Shown piece by piece: positions 17,991-25,813 of a stretch of DNA of 64,000 nucleotides. Made by a program: the position numbers and the translations under genes. Source of the stretch: CAVWTN01 sp963757945. GTDB lineage: Bacteria > Vulcanimicrobiota > Vulcanimicrobiia > Vulcanimicrobiales > Vulcanimicrobiaceae. Location: NCBI GenBank assembly GCA_963757945.1, contig CAVWTN010000001.1:620001-684000 (forward strand), read 5' to 3'. The notes below the pieces were generated by a model that was given only the letters and a program-made list of their open reading frames with translations, searched no databases and was not told the origin of the DNA. Position 1 is the stretch's first letter; the number at the start of each line of letters is the position of its first letter.

Positions 17991-20308
17991 ACCGCGACCT
18001 CACGTTCGACCGGCCGGCGCTTGGCGATCGCGTGCAGCAAGCGATCCGGTCCGATCGGCAATTCATCGACGCGCACGCCGATCGCGTCCGCAACCGCGTT
18101 CGCCAGCGCCGGCAAGAACGATGCGAGCGATCCTTCTCCCGCCTCCTTCGCACCGAACGGACCGCTCGGATCCATGCTCTCCACGATGTGGACCTCGATC
18201 GGCGGAGATTCGACGATCGTCGGCACGCGGTAACCCAGCATGCTTGCATGGAGCGCGAGCCCGCGCTCGTAACGCGTCTCTTCGAAGAGCGCTTGCCCCA
18301 TGCCCATCCAGACCGATCCCTGGACTTGCGCCTCGACCGCGAGCGGATTGATCGCGAACCCGCAATCGTGAGCGACCCAAACCTTTTCGACCGAGATCAC
18401 TCCGGTTTCGACGTCGACGGCGACCTCGACAACTTGCGCCGCGTAGCTGAAGCTCATCGTCGAACCAACCGCGCCGCCGCGATGTTTTCCGCCTTGAAAT
18501 GCCGGCGGACACGTGAACGTTCCCTGCGCGGTGATCGGACCGCCGGCGGCGAGCGCCGCGCCGACCGCTTCGTCGAAGGACAGCACGGGGCCCGAACCAT
18601 CCTTGCGCCGGAACGACTCGTTCTCGCACGCCACCTCCGACTCCGCGGCGTCGAGCTTGCACGCCGCCGCGGCGACGAGTTTGGCGCGCAGCGCGCGCGC
18701 GGCCTCGAGCGTCGCGTTGCCGACCATGACCGTCACTCGCGAAGAATACGAGCCGTTATCCTTGGGCGTGAGCAGACTGTCGGCCGCGACGACGCGTACG
18801 CGATCGAGCCCCACGCCGAGGACGTCGGCTGCGAGTTGCGCCATCACCGTGCTCGAGCCTTGCCCGATCTCGGCGGCACCGGTGAGCAGCGTGACGGCCC
18901 CGTCGAAATCAAGCCGCAAGTTGACGGTCGCATGCGGCTCGCCGGTCCAGTGGACGGGCTTCGCGGCCCCGCTCACGTAATGCGAACACGCCATCCCGAG
19001 ACCGCGCCCCGGGGCGAGCTTTCCGCGGCGTTCGCGCCAGCCGCTGGCCTTCTCGACGAGATCCAAACATTCCGCAAGCCCGTAGCTCTCGACGCGCAGC
19101 CCGTTCGGCGTCTCGGCCGGCGCGCTCAGCAGGTTCACGCGGCGCACCGCGAACGGATCCAGGCCGAGCTCGGCCGCCATCTCGTCGAGCAGTGCTTCGA
19201 ACGCGTGGCGCACGTCCACCGTGCCGTGTCCGCGCATCGCACCGCACGGCGGCAGGTTCGCGTAGACGCGATACCCGTCGAACTTGACGTTCGGAAGATC
19301 GTAGAGCGCGTGCAACAGCGCGCCCGCGTACAGGATCGTGACGAGCCCGTACCCCGCGTAGGCTCCTCCGCGTTGCACCACCTCGCACTCGCAGGCCGTC
19401 AGCCGCCCGTCGCGCCGCAAACCGAGCCGCAGCCTCACGTCGGTCTCCGGGCGCCCGCGGTGCGTCAGGAACGTCTCCTCGCGGCTCAAGCGCAACGCGA
19501 CGGTCCCGCCCGCGGCACGCGCGAGCAGAGCGCAGATCAGCTCGAAGTTCAGCGCTTCCGTGCGTGCGCCGAAGCCGCCGCCGATGAACGGCTTGATCAC
19601 GCGGATTCGACGTTCTTCCATGCCGAGCGTGCGCGCGATCATCAAGTGAACGTAGTACGGCACTTGCGTCGACGTTTGAATCGTCAAGTAATCACGCTCG
19701 GCCTCGTACTCGGCAAGCGAAGCGCCCGGCTCCATGTGCGCTTGATTCACTTCGGCGCAGCGATACGTTCGCTCGCGAACGAGCTCGGCTTGCGCGAACC
19801 CCGCCGCGACGTCGCCGAACGTGTGATGCACCTCGCGTTCGAGATTTCCCGGTTTGTTCTCGTGCAAGAGCTGCGCGTCCGGGGCGCGCGCTTGCGCGGC
19901 CGAGAAGTACGCGGGCAGCTCCTCGACGGTGAACCGGATCAGCGCGAGCGCGCGAGCGGCGGTCGCCTCGTCGACGGCGGCTACCGCGGCGACCGGCTCG
20001 CCGCGGTAGCGCACGCGTTCGCGGGCGAGCGGGTATTCGTTCATCGCGATCGGCAAAACGCCGTAGGTGTGCGGGCAATCCTCGCCGGTGACCACGGCGC
20101 GCACGCCCGGCAGGGCGCGCGCTTGCGAAACGTCGAGCGCGACGATGCGCGCGTGGCTATAGGGACTGCGATAGATCTTCCCGGCGAGCGCCCCGCGCCG
20201 TGAAAGATCGGCGGCGTACCGCGCGCTCCCCGTCACCTTCGCGATGCCGTCGACGAGCGGCGTGCGCTGCCCCGCGACGGTGTGTGCGCGCGTCACCTCC
20301 GGCGTCAT
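17987..20308 (-). CDS. hcrA: 4-hydroxybenzoyl-CoA reductase molybdenum (alpha) subunit
   Basis: 773-aa molybdopterin-cytosine-dinucleotide subunit that removes the para-hydroxyl of 4-hydroxybenzoyl-CoA to give benzoyl-CoA. The N-terminal domain shows VDGIAKVTGSARYAADL and SPYSHARIVALD. Cofactor motifs are FIGGGFGARTEA, GAAEIGQGSSTVMAQ and the late GAKEAGEGS with the active-site Glu. The reading frame extends far upstream, but ATG 20308 overlaps the hcrC stop and starts the family N-terminus. Gene order C-A-B differs from the hcrCAB/hcrBAC variants only in arrangement. Other aryl-CoA dehydrogenases are possible, but the HcrB cluster argues against them. Confidence 0.85.
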   Translation of the reverse strand: MTPEVTRAHTVAGQRTPLVDGIAKVTGSARYAADLSRRGALAGKIYRSPYSHARIVALDVSQARALPGVRAVVTGEDCPHTYGVLPIAMNEYPLARERVRYRGEPVAAVAAVDEATAARALALIRFTVEELPAYFSAAQARAPDAQLLHENKPGNLEREVHHTFGDVAAGFAQAELVRERTYRCAEVNQAHMEPGASLAEYEAERDYLTIQTSTQVPYYVHLMIARTLGMEERRIRVIKPFIGGGFGARTEALNFELICALLARAAGGTVALRLSREETFLTHRGRPETDVRLRLGLRRDGRLTACECEVVQRGGAYAGYGLVTILYAGALLHALYDLPNVKFDGYRVYANLPPCGAMRGHGTVDVRHAFEALLDEMAAELGLDPFAVRRVNLLSAPAETPNGLRVESYGLAECLDLVEKASGWRERRGKLAPGRGLGMACSHYVSGAAKPVHWTGEPHATVNLRLDFDGAVTLLTGAAEIGQGSSTVMAQLAADVLGVGLDRVRVVAADSLLTPKDNGSYSSRVTVMVGNATLEAARALRAKLVAAAACKLDAAESEVACENESFRRKDGSGPVLSFDEAVGAALAAGGPITAQGTFTCPPAFQGGKHRGGAVGSTMSFSYAAQVVEVAVDVETGVISVEKVWVAHDCGFAINPLAVEAQVQGSVWMGMGQALFEETRYERGLALHASMLGYRVPTIVESPPIEVHIVESMDPSGPFGAKEAGEGSLASFLPALANAVADAIGVRVDELPIGPDRLLHAIAKRRPVEREVAV

Positions 20309-20790
20309 TGCGTTCGAGCCGCGGCGAGGACGGCGTCGACGATCTTGACGTATCCCGTGCAACGGCAGAGATTCCCCGAGAGTGCGGAGCGAATCTCGGC
20401 TTCGGTCGGGTGCGGCTTGCGCCGCAGCAGCGCTTCGGCCGCCATGATCATGCCCGGCGTGCAATATCCGCACTGTGCGCCGAGCAACCGGTGGAACGCG
20501 TCCTGCAAGCGATGCAGGCGGCCGTTCGTCGCGAGCGACTCGATCGTCTCGACGCGCTTGCCCTCGCATTCCGTCGCGCGCGTCAGGCACGAGAGCCGCG
20601 GCCGGCCCTCGATGAGGATCGTGCACGCGCCGCATTCGCCGCCGTCGCAGCCTTGCTTGGTTCCGGTGAGACCCAGCGCGTCGCGCAAGTAGTCGAGCAA
20701 CACGACATGATCGGCGACGAGTTCGTCGCACACGCTGCCGTTCACAGTGAACGTCAACCTGCGTCTGGCGGATACGGCCGAATCGGTCAC
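20305..20790 (-). CDS. hcrC: 4-hydroxybenzoyl-CoA reductase [2Fe-2S] (gamma) subunit
   Basis: 161-aa Fe-S subunit with a plant-type [2Fe-2S] domain (GCDGGECGACTILIEG, LSCL) and a C-terminal helical [2Fe-2S] domain (QCGYCTPGMIMAAEALL, GNLCRCTGYVKIVDAV). It relays electrons between the FAD and molybdenum subunits. The GTG at 20790 has GAGGA at proper spacing and gives the usual family length; another GTG at 20841 would add 17 residues. First gene of the operon, 75 bases behind the operator-promoter. Confidence 0.88.
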   Translation of the reverse strand: MTDSAVSARRRLTFTVNGSVCDELVADHVVLLDYLRDALGLTGTKQGCDGGECGACTILIEGRPRLSCLTRATECEGKRVETIESLATNGRLHRLQDAFHRLLGAQCGYCTPGMIMAAEALLRRKPHPTEAEIRSALSGNLCRCTGYVKIVDAVLAAARTQ

Positions 20791-20864
20791 GCTGGATCCT
20801 CGAGCGGAGGCCACCCGCACGCGAGGAGCGGCCTGGGCCACAGCCCGCCATCGCGGCTAGATAG

Positions 20865-20901
20865 TGGTATTCGAGTACCATAATGCAGGTTTGGCTGTCA
20901 A
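20865..20901 (-). promoter_or_regulatory. Promoter and operator of hcrCAB
   Basis: The 20-mer tggtattcgagtaccataat (20865-20884) is identical to the one upstream of had. TTGACA (20896-20901, minus strand) lies 16 bases away, exactly as at had. The downstream context differs, so the conserved block is the functional unit. The palindrome lies where the -10 should be. Confidence 0.78.
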
Positions 20902-20995
20902 GCGCGGCAGGCTGCCTTGCCCGGATCCCTGCGCTCCGGCTACGAGCGTCGAAGGCAGCGAAACGCGCGCGCGCCGCACCCGGAAACGCTGCATG

Positions 20996-21030
20996 AAAAA
21001 ACCCCGCGAAGCCATGTTCCACGGGGTTTT
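20996..21030 (-). terminator. Rho-independent terminator after tRNA-Arg
   Basis: On the minus strand a CCCCG/CGGGG hairpin is followed by TTTTTT. It ends transcription of the tRNA-Arg gene before the hcr promoter. Confidence 0.8.
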
Positions 21031-21038
21031 GACGCTCA

Positions 21039-21112
21039 TGCGGTCGGAGGGACTCGAACCCCCAACCTACAAGTTCGTAGCCTGTTGCTCTATCCAATTG
21101 AGCTACGACCGC
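21039..21112 (-). tRNA. tRNA-Arg (anticodon ACG)
   Basis: 74 nt. The acceptor arms GCGGTCG and CGACCGC pair fully. The anticodon arm ACAGG-CTACGAA-CTTGT gives anticodon ACG. The T loop TTCGAGT is present. The discriminator is A, and CCA is not encoded. Confidence 0.95.
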
Positions 21113-21237
21113 AAGCGAACGCCGCATGACGCGGCGACCTCGCATACTACCGCGCGACGCTCGCGTTCCCTGCCGGGCGAGCTTGCGCCCAGCGGTTGCC
21201 GATCGGCGCGACGTCCAAGGCGCTCACCGCGGCCACG

Positions 21238-21813
21238 ATGGATAGCGAACCGCGCTCGGCTTACGTGTTCCGACCGCTCGTTGCGGCCGATCTGCCGCTT
21301 ATTTCACGCTGGCTGCGGGCCGCGGAGGTCGCGCGCTGGTGGGGCGATCCGGAAACGGAACAAGCTCTGATCGCGCAAGATCTCGCGGAGCCGCTGATGC
21401 GGCAGTGGATCGTCGAGCACCAGGGGCATCCCTTCGCCTACGCACAGGTCTATCCGGCGCATGCATGGCCGCAGCCGCATCTGGCGCATCTCCCCGGCGG
21501 AGCCGCGGCCATCGACGCGTTCATCGGCGAACCGGCGATGCTCGGGCATGGCCACGGCAGGCGTTTTCTGCGTCAGCTCGCCGCCATGGTGCTCGCCGAG
21601 GGGGCAGGGGCCGTCGCAATCGACCCGGCCATCGACAACCACCGCGCCCGGCGCGCCTTTGCCCAGGCCGGCTTCGCCGAGGAAGGCATCGTGGAAACTG
21701 CGGCTGGGCCCGCGGTGCTCATGCTCTATCGAGGAGCGGCAAACCCCGGAGAGCGCCGGACTCTCGTAGAGGATGGCGGAGAGAGAGGGATTCGAACCCT
21801 CGATACACTTTGA
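21238..21813 (+). CDS. GNAT acetyltransferase, aminoglycoside 6'-N-acetyltransferase-like
   Basis: About 191 aa. The first 165 residues match the AAC(6')/GNAT fold: VFRPLVAADLPLISRWLR, VARWWGDPETE, IDAFIGEPAMLGHGHGRRFL with the acetyl-CoA loop, and DPAIDNHRARRAFAQAGF. Real substrates of such chromosomal enzymes are often unknown. The last 13 residues are encoded inside the opposite-strand tRNA-Ser gene, so the true stop depends on tolerance of a tRNA-derived tail. An upstream start at 21196 is possible; ATG 21238 is nearer the domain. No good Shine-Dalgarno is visible. Confidence 0.72.
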   Translation: MDSEPRSAYVFRPLVAADLPLISRWLRAAEVARWWGDPETEQALIAQDLAEPLMRQWIVEHQGHPFAYAQVYPAHAWPQPHLAHLPGGAAAIDAFIGEPAMLGHGHGRRFLRQLAAMVLAEGAGAVAIDPAIDNHRARRAFAQAGFAEEGIVETAAGPAVLMLYRGAANPGERRTLVEDGGERGIRTLDTL

Positions 21814-21866
21814 CAGCGTATAACGGTTTAGCAAACCGCCGCCTTCAGCCGCTCGGCCATCTCTCC
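21774..21866 (-). tRNA. tRNA-Ser (anticodon GCT)
   Basis: 93 nt with the long variable arm of class II tRNAs. The acceptor GGAGAGA pairs with TCTCTCC. The anticodon stem-loop GGTTT-GCT-AAACC gives GCT. T loop TTCGAAT. CCA is encoded. Confidence 0.95.
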
Positions 21867-22177
21867 GTGTCGTTACGACCGCTCTTTCATGGGATTTGCC
21901 GCCGCGCTTTTCCTGCCTGGGCGCGGTTCTCGCCTTCCGCGCAGCCCCGACTCCCTCGCGTGGATCCCGGACGCGGCGGTACGTCCACGGACGACCGAAA
22001 GTCCCATAGGGCGCGCCTGGTCCAACGCCCCCGCGCACGGTAAGCTTGCAGAAAACCGGCGGTCGGGGCCGCACCGTGGCGTGCGCGGATCGCAGACCGC
22101 CAAAGATCGACGGCTCTTCCGGAGGACCGGATTGAGGACTAACGAGCGCTGCGCGCAGCCCCCGTCTTGGGATTCGG
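21867..22177 (+). other. Intergenic region before the sigma-factor gene
   Basis: 311 bp between tRNA-Ser and the ECF sigma gene. A 101-codon open frame starts at 21889, but its composition is Arg/Pro/Ser-rich and it matches no family I know. The promoter of the sigma operon should lie here; I could not place convincing -35 and -10 boxes. Confidence 0.4.
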
Positions 22178-22717
22178 ATGCCGAACGTGGATGAACCGGG
22201 CCGTCTGATCGAGCGGATCGAGGCGGGCGACGTCGCGGCGTTCGAGGCGCTCTACGACGGCTTCCATCGCCTGGTCTACGCGATCGCCTTTCGGACGCTC
22301 GGCACGCACGCCGCCGCCGAAGACGTGACGCAAGCGGTCTTCCTGAAGATCTGGACGGCGCCGCGCGCGTTCCACGGCGGCAACTTCGCCGGCTGGATCG
22401 CCCGCGTTGCTCGCAACCGGGCGATCGACGTCTTGCGCGGAACGGAGCGTGAACGCGGCGAGCTGCCGGCCCAGATCCCATGCGACGGCGAGCTCGACGA
22501 CGGTCTGCTCGCCCGGGTCGACGCGCACCGGGCGCGCGCGCTGATCGATGCGCTTCCGCAGGAACAGCGCAGCGCGATCGAGCTCGCGTTTTTCGAAGGC
22601 CTCACGCACCAGGAGATCGCGCAACGGACCGCCGCGCCGCTGGGAACGGTGAAGACGCGGATCCGCACCGGCCTCCAAAGACTGCGCGCCGGACTCGTCG
22701 AAGGCGCGCCGGCGTGA
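22178..22717 (+). CDS. ECF-family RNA polymerase sigma factor
   Basis: 179-aa sigma-70 family protein with regions 2 and 4 only. Region 2 is LYDGFHRLVYAIAFRTLGTHAAAEDVTQAVFLKIW with GNFAGWIARVARNRAIDVLR. Region 4 is ALPQEQRSAIELAFFEGLTHQEIAQ plus GTVKTRIRTGLQRLR, the -35-binding helix-turn-helix. It overlaps the following anti-sigma gene by 4 bp (GTGA), so the pair is co-translated. The regulon is not deducible here. Confidence 0.92.
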   Translation: MPNVDEPGRLIERIEAGDVAAFEALYDGFHRLVYAIAFRTLGTHAAAEDVTQAVFLKIWTAPRAFHGGNFAGWIARVARNRAIDVLRGTERERGELPAQIPCDGELDDGLLARVDAHRARALIDALPQEQRSAIELAFFEGLTHQEIAQRTAAPLGTVKTRIRTGLQRLRAGLVEGAPA

Positions 22718-23346
22718 GCCGTTCCGACGAGCACTCGCCCGACGTGCTGGCGGCGCTTGCGGTCGGCGCGCTCCCGGCCGCGGCGGTGGAGCCCGCATTG
22801 GCGCATCTCGCGGCGTGCCCGCCGTGCCGCGCCGAGTATCGAAGCCTCGCAGGCGCCGTCGGGGTCCTGGCGCAGACGCACGACGAGGCCGCCGTGCTCA
22901 CGGCCGGCGCCTCGGCCAAGCTCAAGGAGCGGATCCTGCGCGCGGCGCTCGCGGCGCGTCCCGCCGCCTCGAGCGGCGCCGGCGTCGCTCGCGTCGTGCC
23001 GCTCGATGAGCTCGTGAACTTCGCGCCGGGGATCGATTGGGCGGTCGTGCCCGCGCCGGGCGTGACCCTGGTGTATTGGGTCTTCGACCCGCCGGCCTGC
23101 GGAGAGATCCCGGCCGAACGCCACGCGTTCACGCAGGCGGGGTTCGTCCTGCAAGGCGCCGTGACGCTGCATTACGGGAACGGATCGTCGCAAACGATGC
23201 AGCGCGGCGACATCTACTCGATCGACCCGGAGACGACGCACGGGGCAACGTTCCAAGAGCGCACGATCCTCTTCGACGTGTACGCCCCGAAGAACGCGCA
23301 GTACGAGCAGCTCTACGCGGCGATGCGCGCGCGACGTCGCGCGTAG
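22714..23346 (+). CDS. Anti-sigma factor with zinc-finger N-terminus and cupin C-terminus (ChrR-like)
   Basis: 210 aa. The N-terminal 40 residues contain HLAACPPCRAEY, the HxxxCxxC zinc anti-sigma motif. From about residue 90 a cupin-like domain follows (WAVVPAPGVTLVYW, RHAFTQAGFVLQGAVTLHYGNG, MQRGDIYSIDPETTHGATF), as in ChrR. ChrR-type proteins release their sigma factor in response to stress such as singlet oxygen. GTG 22714 overlaps the sigma stop. It ends 2 bp before the convergent glycosyltransferase. Confidence 0.85.
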   Translation: MSRSDEHSPDVLAALAVGALPAAAVEPALAHLAACPPCRAEYRSLAGAVGVLAQTHDEAAVLTAGASAKLKERILRAALAARPAASSGAGVARVVPLDELVNFAPGIDWAVVPAPGVTLVYWVFDPPACGEIPAERHAFTQAGFVLQGAVTLHYGNGSSQTMQRGDIYSIDPETTHGATFQERTILFDVYAPKNAQYEQLYAAMRARRRA

Positions 23347-23348
23347 CG

Positions 23349-24569
23349 TCAGCGCGCCACGAGCGTCGCGAGGCGGCGCGCGACGTCGCGCGCCGCCTCC
23401 GGGCGGCGCAGGACCTCGATGCTCGCGCGGATGCGCTGCGCGGCCGCGCCGGAGCCCAGGATCTCGTGGACGGCGCGCGCGATGCCGTGCGGTCCGAACG
23501 CGCGCACCGCGGCCTTGCGCGACACCAGATAGCGCGTGTTGCGTTCTTCTTGACCGGGTAACGGCTTCACGAGGACCATCGGGAGCCGGGCCGCCAGCGC
23601 CTCCGAGGACGTCAATCCGCCCGGCTTCGAGAGCAGCACGTCGCTCGCGTGCATGTAGTCATACACGTTGTCGACGAAGCTGCGCACGCGCAGCGGGTAC
23701 TCGATCCGTTCCGCGGCCTCCAGGACGCGCCGCTCGATGCGCCGGTTCTTGCCGATGACGATCGCGCCCGCGATCGGCTCCTCCAGTTCCGCGAGCGCGC
23801 GCATCATCACGTCGAGCGGCCCGATGCCGAGCCCTCCGCCCATCATCAGCACGACCTTGCGATCCCCCGGCAGATCGAGCCGCGCGCGCAGCTCGGCGCG
23901 GGACGCCGCAGGTTCGCCGAAGCGCGGATCGACCGGGATCCCGGAAACGAGGATGCGCTGCTCCGGAACGCCGCGCGCGAGCAGCGTCGCTCGCATCTCC
24001 GGCGTCGCTACCGCGTAGGCGTCGATGTTGCGGTAGATCCAAAACGGGTGCACGACGAAATCGGTCACGACGCCCGCGACGGGCAACTCGGGCGCATAGA
24101 GCTGCTTGTACGCGGACATCACGCCGCACGGGAAGGCGTGCGTGCAGACGACCGCATCCGGTTGCATGCGCCCGATCAGTTCGCGCAGGTTCGCCGCGGT
24201 GAACGCGCTGAGCCACTTGCGAAAGGGCCCGGCCTCCTTGGCGCGCTCGGCCCGATCGTAGATCACGCGATAGAGCTGCGGAACGGTCTTGACCATCCCG
24301 ATGTAGCCGTCCGCGACGACCTTCGAGAACACGGAGGCCGCGTACCGGTACGAATCGACGATCTCGCTCTCGACGGGCGGGTCGAGGTTCGCGAGTTCGG
24401 CCGCGACCGCTTGCGCCGCGGCGATATGCCCTCCGCCGACGGCGGCCGTCAAAAACAGGACGCGCCGCGGCGAACCCTCAGTGCGGATGCGGGTGGTCGT
24501 GATCCGAGTGGTCGTGACCGGAGTGATCGTCGCCGTCCTGTGATTCCTCGGCGAGCACGAAGAAGTCAT
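23349..24569 (-). CDS. Glycosyltransferase, MGDG synthase/UgtP type (GT28)
   Basis: 406-aa glycosyltransferase of the MGDG-synthase type. The domain begins at about residue 35 with VLFLTAAVGGGHIAAAQAVA and AELPVAGVVTDFVVHPFWIY, and the C-terminal half has VVLMMGGGLGIGPLD and SKPGGLTSSEALA (sugar-nucleotide site). UgtP-like enzymes add sugars to diacylglycerol to make glycolipids. No ATG, GTG or TTG lies between the upstream gene's stop and the domain, so ATG 24569 is used. That makes a 92-bp overlap with the DUF1292 gene and gives a low-complexity Thr/Arg leader. Confidence 0.82.
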   Translation of the reverse strand: MTSSCSPRNHRTATITPVTTTRITTTRIRTEGSPRRVLFLTAAVGGGHIAAAQAVAAELANLDPPVESEIVDSYRYAASVFSKVVADGYIGMVKTVPQLYRVIYDRAERAKEAGPFRKWLSAFTAANLRELIGRMQPDAVVCTHAFPCGVMSAYKQLYAPELPVAGVVTDFVVHPFWIYRNIDAYAVATPEMRATLLARGVPEQRILVSGIPVDPRFGEPAASRAELRARLDLPGDRKVVLMMGGGLGIGPLDVMMRALAELEEPIAGAIVIGKNRRIERRVLEAAERIEYPLRVRSFVDNVYDYMHASDVLLSKPGGLTSSEALAARLPMVLVKPLPGQEERNTRYLVSRKAAVRAFGPHGIARAVHEILGSGAAAQRIRASIEVLRRPEAARDVARRLATLVAR

Positions 24570-24801
24570 CGAGGATCTCTTGCGCGAGCGTTTCGTCCTC
24601 GAGGAGCTTTCCGCCGTCGTCCGTTACCACGAACTCGTCGACGCTCTCGCAATAGCACACCGCGAAACCGTTGTGCTCGTCGTCTTCCACGAGGCCCACG
24701 ACCTCGAACTCGAGCTTCCCACCGTCGCCGGTCTCGACGATGAGGACGTCGCGGAGCTCGACTTTGCCGCCTCCGGGCGTCTCCCCATTTTGCGCGTCGA
24801 T
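24478..24801 (-). CDS. DUF1292-like small acidic protein with His/Asp-rich tail
   Basis: 107 aa if started at the ATC at 24801. Fragments VELRDVLIVETGDGGKLEFE, LVEDDEHNGFAVCY and ILDDFFVLAEE fit the DUF1292 (YrzB) family. The C-terminus DDHSGHDHSDHDHPHPH resembles a metal-binding tail. The first GTG (24699) would delete the conserved first strand, whereas an optimal AAGGAGG lies five bases before the ATC codon. In Firmicutes DUF1292 genes sit beside ruvX and mltG, as here. Function is unknown. The unusual start is seen in sequence; its use is inference. Confidence 0.65.
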   Translation of the reverse strand: MDAQNGETPGGGKVELRDVLIVETGDGGKLEFEVVGLVEDDEHNGFAVCYCESVDEFVVTDDGGKLLEDETLAQEILDDFFVLAEESQDGDDHSGHDHSDHDHPHPH

Positions 24802-24817
24802 GGCAGCCTCCTTGAAT

Positions 24818-25813
24818 CTAGTGCAGGTAGCGGGCGACGTTCGCGTTGTGTTCCGCGAGCGTTCGCGAGAATGCGTGGTGCCCGTCGCCCTTGTACACGT
24901 AGAACAGATATTGCGAGGGCTCGGGGTCGAAGGCCGCCAGCAGCGACGGACGACCGGGATTCGCGATCGGAGTAGGCGGGAGCCCCGTTTGCTTATACGT
25001 GTTATATGGCGAGTCCCGTGCCAGATCGGCCGCGGTGATCACGTCCTTGTGATGCGCGAACGTATACTCGATCGTCGCATCAACTTCGAGCGGCATCCCG
25101 ATGCGCAGCCGATTGTAATAGACGCCGGCCATCAGCCGCCGCTCGTCGTCGGCCTTGGCCTCCCGTTCGATCAGCGACGCTAGCGTCACGACCTGCGCGA
25201 CGTTCAAGCCGAGCCGCTTCGCCTTGCGCTCGGCGTCCACCGGAAGACGACGCAAGAACTCGTCGGTGAGGATCTTCGCGACCGCGGCGGGCGACGCGCC
25301 GGTCGGGACCAGATACGTGTCGGGAAAGAGCACGCCCTCGAGCGTCCGCGTGCGCGAGCCCGGCAGGTCCAGCGAATGGCTCATGAAGTACTCGGCGTAG
25401 CTATCTTCCGTACCGAGCGAGCGCTCTGCCAGCTCGTGCGCGATCTCGCGCGCGGTGTAGCCTTCGGGGATCGTCACCCATACCGCGACCTGCGAGCCGC
25501 CGGAGACGATCTCGCTCAGGATCTCGCTTTCCGTTTGGTGGGGCGCGAAGCGGAATTGACCGGCCTTCAATGCGCCCTGCTCGCGGCGCAGCCGCGCGAG
25601 CAGATTGAACGCGAAGGGCGACCGGATGACGCGCTGCTCGCCGAGCAGCCTCGCGACCTCGGAACCCGTCGCGCCGCTGGGAATGACGAGCGTCGTTTCG
25701 CTCTGCGGGAGCGAGCGATCGCCTTGCAGCCAGGCCCAGGCGCCCGCGGCCGCGAGCGCGGCGGCGACCGCCGCGGCCAGCAGCAGCGTTGCGATGCGGC
25801 GCGCCGCGCTCAC
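24818..25813 (-). CDS. mltG: Endolytic murein transglycosylase MltG
   Basis: 331-aa membrane-anchored lytic transglycosylase that cuts nascent glycan strands. An N-terminal transmembrane segment (residues 10-32) is followed by LysM-like ETTLVIPSGATGSEVARLL. The YceG domain has EGVLFPDTYLVPTG, ASLIEREAKADDERRLMAGVYYNRL with the catalytic Glu, EVDATIEYTF and SPYNTYKQTGLPPTPIANPG. The GTG start at 25813 overlaps ruvX by GTGA. Confidence 0.92.
   Translation of the reverse strand: MSAARRIATLLLAAAVAAALAAAGAWAWLQGDRSLPQSETTLVIPSGATGSEVARLLGEQRVIRSPFAFNLLARLRREQGALKAGQFRFAPHQTESEILSEIVSGGSQVAVWVTIPEGYTAREIAHELAERSLGTEDSYAEYFMSHSLDLPGSRTRTLEGVLFPDTYLVPTGASPAAVAKILTDEFLRRLPVDAERKAKRLGLNVAQVVTLASLIEREAKADDERRLMAGVYYNRLRIGMPLEVDATIEYTFAHHKDVITAADLARDSPYNTYKQTGLPPTPIANPGRPSLLAAFDPEPSQYLFYVYKGDGHHAFSRTLAEHNANVARYLH

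Noticed and set aside
20309..21145. N-terminal extension of the hcrA frame
   Set aside because: It crosses hcrC, the hcr promoter and the tRNA-Arg gene; ATG 20308 fits the family.
21889..22194. 101-codon frame before the sigma factor
   Set aside because: No domain, no ribosome site, composition of non-coding GC-rich DNA.
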